This document shows positions 23,137-29,466 of a stretch of 29,466 nt of DNA, piece by piece. Positions within the stretch are counted from its first letter, which is position 1, and each line of letters begins with the position of its first letter. The stretch comes from Firmicutes bacterium UBA4882. GTDB lineage: Bacteria > Bacillota > UBA4882. Under the pieces are notes generated by a model. It was not told the DNA's origin and did no database searches. It saw nothing but the letters and a program-made list of their open reading frames with translations. The position numbers and the translations under genes are program-made. The stretch is taken from positions 1-29,466 of the forward strand of contig DHDG01000002.1 of NCBI GenBank assembly GCA_002399265.1. Reading direction: 5' to 3'.

Positions 23137-23574
23137 ATGGGCAAGTATGTTTTATCAGAGCCGATCTATGAAAACCTGTTGCAGCAGCTTGTGTCCATTG
23201 AGGAGCAGAAGGAGCAGCAAATCAATAATTTCCTCTGCACATCTCCCCGGGAGCGTGACGAGTGTATTCAAATTCTCAAAAAATATCTGAATTGTCTGGA
23301 TCAGATTCTCAGAACAGCTGAGCGTAATAATACCGCACAGGATGAAATGCCTTTTGTCACGGTCGATAGTTATGTCCAGTTATATGATTACGAGACTGAT
23401 ACTATCGACGAATTCCGCGTGATCAGTCCTTTCAATGAGCAAGTGGAGTTTAATGACATTTCATTCCTCTCGCCCCTCGGCAAAGAACTGCTGATGAAAA
23501 AAGTCGATGAAGAAGTGATTGTGAAAGCACCGGGAGGTACTTTCAGATACCGCATCGAGTCCATCAGAATGTAG
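23137..23574 (+). CDS. GreA/GreB C-terminal-domain protein
   Basis: 145 aa. Residues 1-65 are a short, charged, probably helical region; residues 72-145 are the FKBP-like C-terminal domain of GreA/GreB/Rnk proteins, ending with SPLGKELLMKKVDEEVIVKAPGG-FRYRI, a near-consensus match. The N-terminal part lacks the GreA coiled-coil tip sequence with its acidic pair ('GDLSEN'), so RNA cleavage stimulation is doubtful; it may bind RNA polymerase as a regulator, like Rnk. The ATG at 23137 is preceded by GGGGAGGGGA. The ATG at 23116 lies within that site and is rejected. The 3' end is three bases from the convergent pyrE stop. Confidence 0.85.
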   Translation: MGKYVLSEPIYENLLQQLVSIEEQKEQQINNFLCTSPRERDECIQILKKYLNCLDQILRTAERNNTAQDEMPFVTVDSYVQLYDYETDTIDEFRVISPFNEQVEFNDISFLSPLGKELLMKKVDEEVIVKAPGGTFRYRIESIRM

Positions 23575-23577
23575 CCA

Positions 23578-24174
23578 TTACTTGGTGGCATTCGGTCGGC
23601 TGCCCGGCTTGACAATTGGCATCGCAGTGCGGCACATGGGGCATTCAGACGCTTCAAACGACTTTACTTCCAAAGTTCTTACGGCGCGGGTAGGCACTCC
23701 AAATTGGACGGCCCCCGCGCTTCTGTCTATTATGGCACCTACGGCGGTTACACAGCCTCCCAGGGTGGTGGCGACTTCAATAACTTCCCGGACAGATTTC
23801 CCGGTTGTCAGGACATCCTCGGTTACCAGAATGCGGCTGCCGGGTGCGAAGGTTTGGCTGCGTTTCAAGCACATAATGCCGTTTTCCCTTTCGGTGAAAA
23901 GGGCTCGCACACCCAGCGCACGCGCTACCTCATAACCTAGCACAATGCCGCCCAAGGCAGGGGAGAGTACCAAATCAAACTGGAGATCGTTAAAGAGTTC
24001 GGCTAAGTGGCGTGCAATGGGCTCGAAATAGGCCGGGTACTGCGAAAGCATAGCGCATTGAAGGTATTGATCACTGTGGCGTCCGGAAGTCAACTGAAAA
24101 TGTCCATTCTTTTGCCAGACACCGCTCTTGACAAGGATTTCATCAATTTCTGTCACGTTAAGTAAGTTTGTCAT
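23578..24174 (-). CDS. pyrE: Orotate phosphoribosyltransferase
   Basis: 198 aa. It makes OMP from orotate and PRPP, the fifth step of UMP synthesis. The PRPP-binding motif ILVTEDVLTTGKS is at 115-127, and TSGRHSDQY (29-37) and SPALGGIVLGYEVA (71-84) are conserved substrate regions. The C-terminal ECPMC-x-(8)-KPGSR is typical of the clostridial/thermophile PyrE type. The ATG at 24174 has GGGAGG seven bases upstream; a longer frame from 24222 begins with a lysine-rich stretch and is rejected. Last gene of the leftward pyr operon. Confidence 0.95.
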   Translation of the reverse strand: MTNLLNVTEIDEILVKSGVWQKNGHFQLTSGRHSDQYLQCAMLSQYPAYFEPIARHLAELFNDLQFDLVLSPALGGIVLGYEVARALGVRALFTERENGIMCLKRSQTFAPGSRILVTEDVLTTGKSVREVIEVATTLGGCVTAVGAIIDRSAGAVQFGVPTRAVRTLEVKSFEASECPMCRTAMPIVKPGSRPNATK

Positions 24175-24238
24175 GCAGAACCCTCCCGTATCTTTTTTTC
24201 TCTTCTTTTCTTGTCGTGCCATTTTTGGCTGTTTTGTT

Positions 24239-24973
24239 TCAACTGCGGGCTTCGTTAAGCATTAGGCGCGCCGCTGCTCCGGGATCGGGTGCGGTGGTGA
24301 TTGGGCGCCCGACAACGATGAAATCTGCACCGCATTGCAGGGCTTGTGCTGCTGACATGGTTCTCTTTTGATCGCCGGTCTGAGTGCCGGAGGGGCGTAT
24401 ACCAGGCGTGACAATCAGAAAACCGGGTCCCAGATGCTTGCGAATCATGGTAATTTCCTGGGGAGAAGCCACTACACCGTCCAACCCGGATGCGCCAGCC
24501 AGTTTGGCTAGTCGCAGAACGGTGTCTTCAACGTTAGTCTCCGCGAAGCCAATGTCTTGCAAATCCGGACTCTCCAGACTAGTGAGGACCGTCACTCCGA
24601 TGAGTCTGGGGCGCCGGATTTTGCTTTCTACTTCAAGACGGTTTAGCTCTGCCACCGCAGCTTCCATCATAGTGCGACCACCAGCGATGTGGAGATTAAG
24701 CATGAATACGCCCAGGGCGGTGGCGGCGGTACGTACGGCACTGGCCACGGTATTCGGGATGTCATGGAACTTCAAGTCAATAAAGACTTCTTTCCCTTTG
24801 CTGTGGATTAGTTGGATGATTGACGGCCCAAATGTGGTAAAAGCTTCATTGCCGATTTTATAAACGTCGACACTGTCCTTGGTAGCATCAATCAGTTCTT
24901 CGGCGCGGTCAAGGCTGGCAGTATCAAGGGCTAGAATGAGTGGAGATATGGGCTTCATGGAAAGCGTAGACAT
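24239..24973 (-). CDS. pyrF: Orotidine 5'-phosphate decarboxylase
   Basis: 244 aa, final step of UMP synthesis. LILALDTASL (12-21) and DLKFHDIPNT (66-75), with the catalytic Asp66-Lys68-Asp71 set, identify the family; IVTPGIRPSG and DFIVVGRPIT form the C-terminal phosphate-binding loops. The ATG at 24973 follows AGGAGG. It stands 64 bases after pyrE's neighbour in the same direction and 64 bases downstream of pyrD. Confidence 0.95.
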   Translation of the reverse strand: MSTLSMKPISPLILALDTASLDRAEELIDATKDSVDVYKIGNEAFTTFGPSIIQLIHSKGKEVFIDLKFHDIPNTVASAVRTAATALGVFMLNLHIAGGRTMMEAAVAELNRLEVESKIRRPRLIGVTVLTSLESPDLQDIGFAETNVEDTVLRLAKLAGASGLDGVVASPQEITMIRKHLGPGFLIVTPGIRPSGTQTGDQKRTMSAAQALQCGADFIVVGRPITTAPDPGAAARLMLNEARS

Positions 24974-25037
24974 GGCAATCCTCCTGTAAGATGATAAAGT
25001 AGGGCATTAAGTCTGTCCCGAAATAGCTCATTTTGAT

Positions 25038-26018
25038 CTAATTGGATCGCAGGTCTTGGATGTTGGCGGCACCTTTGTTGGCGACCCACTGATCCAATCC
25101 GGCGCATAGTTCGACAGGTGCGTCCGGGCGGGTAAAGTTGAGGGTGCCTAAGCCAACGGCGCTGGCACCGGCCAGGATCATTTTCTGTACGTCTTCCAGT
25201 GTACTGACGCCACCCATCCCGATAACAGGCAGTTTGGTGGCGGCAGCGGTCTGGTGGACGCAGCGCAATGCCAGTGGGAATACTGGCGGGCCGGAAAACC
25301 CGGCGTAGGTGTTCTCAAAAACCGGGCGCCCGGTATTAAGATCGATATCCATGCCGAGGAAGGTGTTACACATTACGATAGCGTCTGCGCCGCCAGCTTC
25401 GGCAGCGCGCACAGTATCGGCGATGGAGGTCACATTCGGAGTAAGCTTCACTAATAACGGTTTGCTGGTGGCATGCCGTACTTGTCCAACCAGCGCCTCA
25501 ATTTTGGTCGGATCGGCACCGAACGCCAAGCCGCCTTCACGAACGTTCGGACAGGACAAGTTCAGCTCATAGGCGTTGATGACAGCATATTGGTTCAGGC
25601 GGGCCGCGAGCTTAGTATAGTCAGAGGACACACTGCCAGCCAGACTGGCGATTACTACGGTATCCAAATCGCCCAGCAGTGGGATGATATCCTTTTCAAA
25701 CTCGTCCAGGCCGGGGTTAGCTAATCCAATGGAATTTAGCAGACCGCCATGACACTCGCGGATACGCTGGCCGGGATTGCCGGGGCGTGGCTCAGGCGTT
25801 ACTGACTTCAGTGTAATGGCCCCCCAGATACCTGGATCCAGCACCGAGCGGTAAGCCTCGCCAAAGGCATAAGTACCGGAGGCAGCGATCAGGGGGTTTT
25901 TCAGAGTCAGTGACCCCAGCGTGCAGGACAGGCGTGAGTCCTGCACGTCTTGTGTATCCTGAGCGTACCGAGCGTTCTGTGCGCTCTGTGAATCCGTACT
26001 ACTACTCATTCTACGCAT
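25038..26018 (-). CDS. pyrD: Dihydroorotate dehydrogenase, class 1B catalytic subunit
   Basis: 326 aa. It oxidises dihydroorotate to orotate with FMN and passes electrons to PyrK. KNPLIAASGTYAFG (40-53), ELNLSCPNVREGG (151-163, catalytic Cys156) and IVMCNTFLGMDIDL mark class 1B. The ATG at 26018 overlaps the pyrK stop by eight bases. Residues 1-29 (Ser/Gln/Asp-rich, e.g. YAQDTQDVQDSR) precede the point where relatives begin, and the DNA there holds a palindrome at 25920-25947. This looks like an inserted N-terminal extension; a start at Met4 is also possible. Confidence 0.93.
   Translation of the reverse strand: MRRMSSSTDSQSAQNARYAQDTQDVQDSRLSCTLGSLTLKNPLIAASGTYAFGEAYRSVLDPGIWGAITLKSVTPEPRPGNPGQRIRECHGGLLNSIGLANPGLDEFEKDIIPLLGDLDTVVIASLAGSVSSDYTKLAARLNQYAVINAYELNLSCPNVREGGLAFGADPTKIEALVGQVRHATSKPLLVKLTPNVTSIADTVRAAEAGGADAIVMCNTFLGMDIDLNTGRPVFENTYAGFSGPPVFPLALRCVHQTAAATKLPVIGMGGVSTLEDVQKMILAGASAVGLGTLNFTRPDAPVELCAGLDQWVANKGAANIQDLRSN
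25920..25947. repeat. Palindrome in the pyrD N-terminal extension
   Basis: CGTGCAGGAC and GTCCTGCACG are perfect ten-base arms around an eight-base loop within the codons for residues 24-33 of PyrD. It may be part of a small inserted element that created the extension. Confidence 0.7.
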
Positions 26019-26850
26019 CCCAGTTCACCACCGTAGCATCCAGCACCGGTCCTTCGCTGCAAAGGAGCACCGATCCTGTCTTTGTCCCGCAGGAGCATCC
26101 CTGACAAGCACCCATACCGCAGCCCATCATGCGCTCCAGCGAAACCTGTAAAGGAAGCCCTCTTTCCCGGCAGAACGCGGCCAGGCTTTTGAGCATGACA
26201 TGCGGCCCGCAGGCATAGACCATGACCCCATTGGTATCGGTAGGGTCAGCATCATCGGCAACATCGCTGACACCAACGGTAGCGTCGTCTCGGACGGAAA
26301 GAGAGGCCAGTTGTTCACGAAAGAGATCAACGGCTGTTACCGGATTACAGGTTACATTAATGGCAGTGCCCGGAGGGGTGATGAGTTCTGGGGCCAGGGC
26401 ATCTTCCTGGTCGCGAAAACCGGCAGCCAAAGAAACCTGTTGAGCGTTACGTAGCAATTCGGCAGCCAAAAAATGTAACGGCGCAACTCCGCATCCTCCG
26501 CCTACAAGGAAGTGGTGTTGGGCCGGCTTTACTTTAAACCCGTGTCCAAGAGGGCCTAATATCTGGAAGGGATGTCTGGCAACGTCAGAATCGCAAAACA
26601 TTGCTGTCGCAGTCCCGCGTGCCTCAATCAATAGGGATATGCGCCTGCTCTGCGGATCCCAGCGGTGAACACAAAAGGGGCGGGGGAGCAGGACAGGGAC
26701 CTTTTCGCTCTTTAACGTGACAAACTGTCCAGGATGAATGGACAGCTGTTCAGGTAGTATTAAGTTCATCCGATAAAAGCGCTGGTTGAGACGATCAACG
26801 CTTTCCGGAATAATGCGGTAAAGCTTGGGTCCTTGAGCGCCGCACAGCAA
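26011..26850 (-). CDS. pyrK: Dihydroorotate dehydrogenase electron-transfer subunit
   Basis: 279 aa. It carries FAD and a 2Fe-2S cluster and links PyrD to NAD+. RPFCVHRWD is the FAD-binding site, VGGGCGVAPLHFLA the NAD-binding loop, and MGCGMGACQGCSCGTKTGS with a later LLC holds four cluster cysteines (about 244, 249, 252, 264). An insertion with many Asp (DVADDADPTDTNG) is odd. The start is chosen as TTG at 26850, because AGAGGAG lies eight bases before it; GTG at 26859 abuts that site. It overlaps pyrD by eight bases, fitting the need for equal subunits. Confidence 0.92.
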   Translation of the reverse strand: MLCGAQGPKLYRIIPESVDRLNQRFYRMNLILPEQLSIHPGQFVTLKSEKVPVLLPRPFCVHRWDPQSRRISLLIEARGTATAMFCDSDVARHPFQILGPLGHGFKVKPAQHHFLVGGGCGVAPLHFLAAELLRNAQQVSLAAGFRDQEDALAPELITPPGTAINVTCNPVTAVDLFREQLASLSVRDDATVGVSDVADDADPTDTNGVMVYACGPHVMLKSLAAFCRERGLPLQVSLERMMGCGMGACQGCSCGTKTGSVLLCSEGPVLDATVVNWDA

Positions 26851-26894
26851 AATATTCACTCCTCTGTTAGATAGCTGTTGTAAGACGGCGGTTG

Positions 26895-27848
26895 TCAGAT
26901 AGCTGCCAGGTGCCGTGATCTGCCGCAGTATTTGCTCATGGCCATTTTGAAAAGACTCATTCTGACGGCCACGCCATTATTGACCTGTTCTAAAATAATG
27001 GACTGCGGACCGTCGGCCACTTCAGAAGAAATCTCGATGTCGCGATTGATCGGTCCGGGATGCATGACGAGCAGATCCGGTTTGGCGTAGCGCAGTCTGG
27101 CGCTGTTGATTTGATAATTGTCGCGGTAATAATCCAGTCTCTTATGGTAGTCTTCTTCCTGCCGTTCAAACTGCATGCGCAGAGCCATGACGGCGTCAGC
27201 GTTTTCCAGCGCCGCGGTTAAGTCGTATTCTACTTCGGCACCAAGGTTTTTGTATTCCTGGGAGACCAAATCCTCAGGACCGCAAAACACTACTTTAGCA
27301 CCGAATTTGAGCAATCCATATAAGTTGGATTTGGCAACCCGGCTATGCCGAATGTCTCCAACGATGACGATTTTTCGGCCGCTTAAGTTCTTGAAATGAT
27401 CGCCCAGTGTGAAAATATCGAGAAGCGCTTGTGAGGGGTGTTCTTCGGAACCGGCGCCGCCATTAAGAACAGGGATACTCAGGATGTGGGCGGCGGTCGA
27501 CAAAGCATCCGGATCGGAATGTCTGATTACTATCGCATCTGCTCCAAGCGCTTCCAGGTTCATGAGGGTATCTTCAAAGCTTTCTCCTTTAGCAACGCTG
27601 CTGCCGATGGTGGCAAAATTGACTACGTCAGCCCCCAGCTTTTTGGCAGCGACTTCAAAAGAAATCCGAGTACGGGTGCTATTTTCAAAGAAAGCATTCA
27701 CCACAACTGTTCCGGAAAGCAGGGAGGACTTTTGACGACTGTGCAGGATTTCACGCATTGCATAAGTCTCGCGGAAAATAGTCTCAATATCCAGGCGTTC
27801 CATATCCTTGAGTCCGAGGATGTCCCGTTTTGCACAACTTACTGTCAT
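26895..27848 (-). CDS. pyrB: Aspartate carbamoyltransferase catalytic subunit
   Basis: 317 aa. It joins carbamoyl phosphate and aspartate in the second step of UMP synthesis. ENSTRTRISFE (55-65) is the carbamoyl phosphate site, KGES (87-90), HPSQALLD (137-144) and MHPGPINRDIEI near 264 are the other conserved segments. No regulatory subunit (pyrI) is adjacent. The ATG at 27848 follows GAGGGGGAG. First gene of the operon, downstream of two attenuators. pyrC, carA and carB, common between pyrB and pyrK in relatives, are absent here. Confidence 0.95.
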   Translation of the reverse strand: MTVSCAKRDILGLKDMERLDIETIFRETYAMREILHSRQKSSLLSGTVVVNAFFENSTRTRISFEVAAKKLGADVVNFATIGSSVAKGESFEDTLMNLEALGADAIVIRHSDPDALSTAAHILSIPVLNGGAGSEEHPSQALLDIFTLGDHFKNLSGRKIVIVGDIRHSRVAKSNLYGLLKFGAKVVFCGPEDLVSQEYKNLGAEVEYDLTAALENADAVMALRMQFERQEEDYHKRLDYYRDNYQINSARLRYAKPDLLVMHPGPINRDIEISSEVADGPQSIILEQVNNGVAVRMSLFKMAMSKYCGRSRHLAAI

Positions 27849-27892
27849 TGCATGCTCCCCCTCATTTTTCTGCCCCGGGCACCGCAGGCCGT

Positions 27893-27920
27893 AAAAAAAC
27901 CTGCCGATGGAACCGGCAGG
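27893..27920 (-). terminator. PyrR-type attenuator terminator before pyrB
   Basis: On the minus strand, CCTGCCG and CGGCAGG form a seven-base stem with a seven-base loop, followed by seven T. It ends 45 bases before the pyrB start, so it must be read through for expression of the operon. Confidence 0.88.
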
Positions 27921-27924
27921 CGGG

Positions 27925-27998
27925 GCTAAGCGTGGGTTTCAGCCGCCACGGCTCCTTAGCAGCCTCACTGGACTGCAATTAAAGGTGCGGGTTGCAGT
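27925..27998 (-). promoter_or_regulatory. PyrR-binding loop and competing stems
   Basis: The minus strand at 27961-27974 reads AGTCCAGTGAGGCT, which matches all positions of the known PyrR-binding consensus ARUCCNGNGAGGYU, in a GCAG/CTGC stem (27959-27976). ACTGCAA/TTGCAGT (27972-27998) competes with that stem, and GCTAAG...CTTAGC with CGTGG...CCACG (27925-27960) may form an antiterminator. With UMP high, PyrR should stabilise the binding hairpin and favour termination. The pairing scheme beyond the consensus is inference. Confidence 0.82.
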
Positions 27999-28039
27999 TA
28001 TACGCAATACGGTTTTGGTACTTTGCTTGATTTTCAGGC

Positions 28040-28123
28040 AAAAAATAAGGCCTCTTCGCAATCTACGAAAAGGCCACAAAGGACAACACCTGATAATAGG
28101 CCTTTTCGATTTCACAGAATCGA
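28040..28123 (-). promoter_or_regulatory. First attenuator of the pyr leader: three-arm switch and terminator
   Basis: Reading the minus strand, arm 1 CGAAAAGGCC (28108-28099), arm 2 GGCCTTTTCG (28075-28066) and arm 3 CGAAGAGGCC (28058-28049) can pair as 1-2 (perfect) or 2-3 (one G-T pair). The 2-3 hairpin is followed by TTATTTTTT, giving a terminator; 1-2 is the matching antiterminator. A further small stem TCGATT/AATCGA (28106-28123) overlaps arm 1 and could release arm 2. No PyrR consensus was found in this part, so the signal is unknown. Confidence 0.75.
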
Positions 28124-28142
28124 CTTAAAGGTTCTTTCTAAT

Positions 28143-28172
28143 ATTTTAACCTTCTCATCAGTAAAAAGTCAA
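28143..28172 (-). promoter_or_regulatory. Promoter of the pyr operon
   Basis: On the minus strand TTGACT (28172-28167), 18-base spacer, TAAAAT (28148-28143). Predicted start near 28136, giving a leader of about 290 bases that contains both attenuators. Confidence 0.7.
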
Positions 28173-28195
28173 GATCGATCCGCAAAGAAGATCGG

Positions 28196-28270
28196 AACTT
28201 TGGGGACGGTTCTAAAAGTGCATTATTCCTGAATATGTCAATTTGCACTTTTAGAACCGTCCCCAAAGTT
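28196..28270. repeat. Long palindromic repeat, third locus
   Basis: AACTTTGGGGACGGTTCTAA (start of a 27-base arm, 28196-28222) is perfectly complementary to 28244-28270 around a 21-base loop. It shares the GGGGACGGTTCT core with the copies at 64 and 2895, but its outer arms differ (AAAGT/ACTTT ends). It sits between the divergent pyr promoter and the phosphotransferase gene. Confidence 0.88.
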
Positions 28271-28406
28271 CGCCAAGTTTCGCTCTCTGGAAAAAAGGGC
28301 TCTGAAATGAAAAATCCATTCTTGCAGGAAGTAAATTGCCGGTGCTGCTCGAATATCTACCTCCAGTCCCGTTATAAGCCGCAAATGTGGAGAAGGGGTT
28401 GGGTTT

Positions 28407-29405
28407 TTGGATAAAACTGCTCGGGAAGCCTATAGCGAGGCCGTTTTGCAGGAGGTCCTCCGCAGGTTTGGCGCGGAACCAGGTTCGATCAAGGCATTAA
28501 ACGGATTTGAAAGCTTTATTTATGAATACACGCGCAACGGGCAGGAACTCGTCTTGCGCGTGACGCACAGCGGTCGGCGCTCGCCCGCAGAGATTGAGGG
28601 GGAGATCGACTGGCTGAATTATCTGACTGATCGTGATGTGCCAGCTGCACGCGCCGTGCCTTCCATGAACGGCAACTTTGTCGAAGTCGTCCCCGGCGCC
28701 AATGGCTTTTCCTTTCTGGCAGCCTCCTTTGTCAAGGCAGCCGGCGGATCGGCCAGAAGGCCGGAAATTTGGAACACTACGCTGTTCAGAGAAATGGGTC
28801 GCATTATGGGACGCATGCACAGGCTCACCAAAGCATACCAACCTCGGAACCCGTCCTTAAAGCGGCCATACATTGAAATTGACTTCGATGGGATGGAACG
28901 CTTTATCCCTGCTTCCGAAACAATCGTTCTCGAGAAAGCCGGAGCGATTCGCGAACGACTACGCCACTTGCCTAAGGATATTAATTCCTATGGACTGATC
29001 CATTTTGATTTTCATCGGGGCAATTTCTTTGTCGATGAGGGGCGGATCACGCTCTTTGATTTTGATGACTGCCTATACGGATGGTTTGCGGCTGATATCG
29101 CCATCAGCCTGTTCTATGCGGTCCCGCATCACTGTGAAAGCAAGGAAGACCTGGATAACGCCGCCCGCTTTATGGATTATTTTATGGAAGGCTATCGGAT
29201 GGAGAACATGATCAGCTCACAATGGATGCGCACCATACCGCTTTTTCTCAAGCAGCGGGAGATTGACTTATATGCCGTCGTGCATCGCAGCATGGATGTT
29301 AATAATCTGGATCAATGGGGTACCAGCTATATGACCAGGCGCAAATGGAAAATTGAAAACGACATTCCCTTTGTGGATCTTGACTTTGCGCAATGGGGCT
29401 GTTGA
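28407..29405 (+). CDS. APH-family phosphotransferase (RdoA/choline kinase-like)
   Basis: 332 aa. The catalytic loop is IHFDFHRGNFFVD (198-210; Asp201, Asn206) and the metal-binding segment is LFDFDDC (216-222), both standard for the APH/RdoA/HSK2 group. The ATP-anchor position is LVLRVTH, with Arg rather than Lys, as in many RdoA-like members. FESFIYEY (35-42) is the glycine-poor nucleotide loop. No membrane segments. The start is TTG at 28407 with AAGGGG eight bases upstream. The substrate (sugar, amino alcohol, antibiotic or protein) cannot be told. It faces away from the pyr operon and shares no operon within the window. Confidence 0.88.
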   Translation: MDKTAREAYSEAVLQEVLRRFGAEPGSIKALNGFESFIYEYTRNGQELVLRVTHSGRRSPAEIEGEIDWLNYLTDRDVPAARAVPSMNGNFVEVVPGANGFSFLAASFVKAAGGSARRPEIWNTTLFREMGRIMGRMHRLTKAYQPRNPSLKRPYIEIDFDGMERFIPASETIVLEKAGAIRERLRHLPKDINSYGLIHFDFHRGNFFVDEGRITLFDFDDCLYGWFAADIAISLFYAVPHHCESKEDLDNAARFMDYFMEGYRMENMISSQWMRTIPLFLKQREIDLYAVVHRSMDVNNLDQWGTSYMTRRKWKIENDIPFVDLDFAQWGC

Positions 29406-29425
29406 AGAAAGCCGATTTGGAGAAA

Positions 29426-29466
29426 TGACGCGGGAAATGAAATGACGCGGGGACGGTTCCTCTGTC
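29426..29466. repeat. Start of another GGGGACGGTTC repeat, cut by the window end
   Basis: ATGACGCGGG is repeated at 29426 and 29443, and the second copy runs into GCGGGGACGGTTCCTCTGTC, the same core as the other palindromes. The other arm would be outside the window. Confidence 0.6.

Overview
The window looks like a chromosome segment of an anaerobic, Gram-positive-type bacterium of the class Clostridia, most likely a Peptococcales relative (Desulfitobacterium or Desulfosporosinus-like). This is inferred from strong purine-rich ribosome binding sites, frequent TTG/GTG starts, a PyrR-type attenuator ahead of a pyrB-pyrK-pyrD-pyrF-pyrE operon, a class 1B dihydroorotate dehydrogenase with its PyrK partner, a ydaO-type (c-di-AMP) riboswitch, a split Mrp/Mbh-type antiporter operon, and palindromic repeats with a GGGGACGGTTC core. 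No 16S or other decisive marker is present, so the genus is a guess.

Layout. 1-2980: a leftward three-gene ABC-2 exporter (ATPase plus two permeases) lying between two direct copies of a long palindromic repeat; the left copy also supplies the stop codon of the last permease. 3077-5552: a secreted protein that resembles a zinc metallopeptidase whose HExxH motif has decayed, converging on and overlapping a CPBP (CAAX-type) membrane protease. 5553-8627: a long gene-poor gap, then an AT-richer ABC ATPase-permease fusion that seems to lack its last membrane helix, and a PadR regulator with its own promoter, a 13+13 bp operator and an abnormal start. 8704-18111: a ydaO-type riboswitch and terminator, then a SulP anion transporter with a STAS domain, then ten genes of an Mrp/Mbh-like cation/proton antiporter in the order E-F-G-MbhD-MbhE-B-C-D plus two further large antiporter subunits. 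The MrpA protein of standard Mrp complexes is encoded here in separate pieces. Spacing suggests one operon of about 9.4 kb under the riboswitch.

18108-20045: tRNA-Thr(CGT) and the magnesium transporter gene mgtE, each with a consensus sigma-A promoter; the mgtE leader carries a small Cys-rich reading frame. 20096-23574: a leftward GNAT-phosphotransferase fusion, a leftward protein made of two duplicated repeats, a candidate 49-aa frame, and a GreA C-terminal-domain protein. 23578-28172: the leftward pyr operon, with a 290-nt leader that contains two successive terminators, one with an exactly matching PyrR-binding loop. carA, carB and pyrC are missing from the usual place. 28196-29466: a third palindromic repeat, a RdoA/choline-kinase-like phosphotransferase, and the start of another repeat at the window edge.

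The most interesting points are the riboswitch-SulP-Mrp operon with a split MrpA, the tandem attenuators of the pyr operon, the decayed metallopeptidase, the PadR promoter/operator/start problem, and the palindromic repeats around the exporter.
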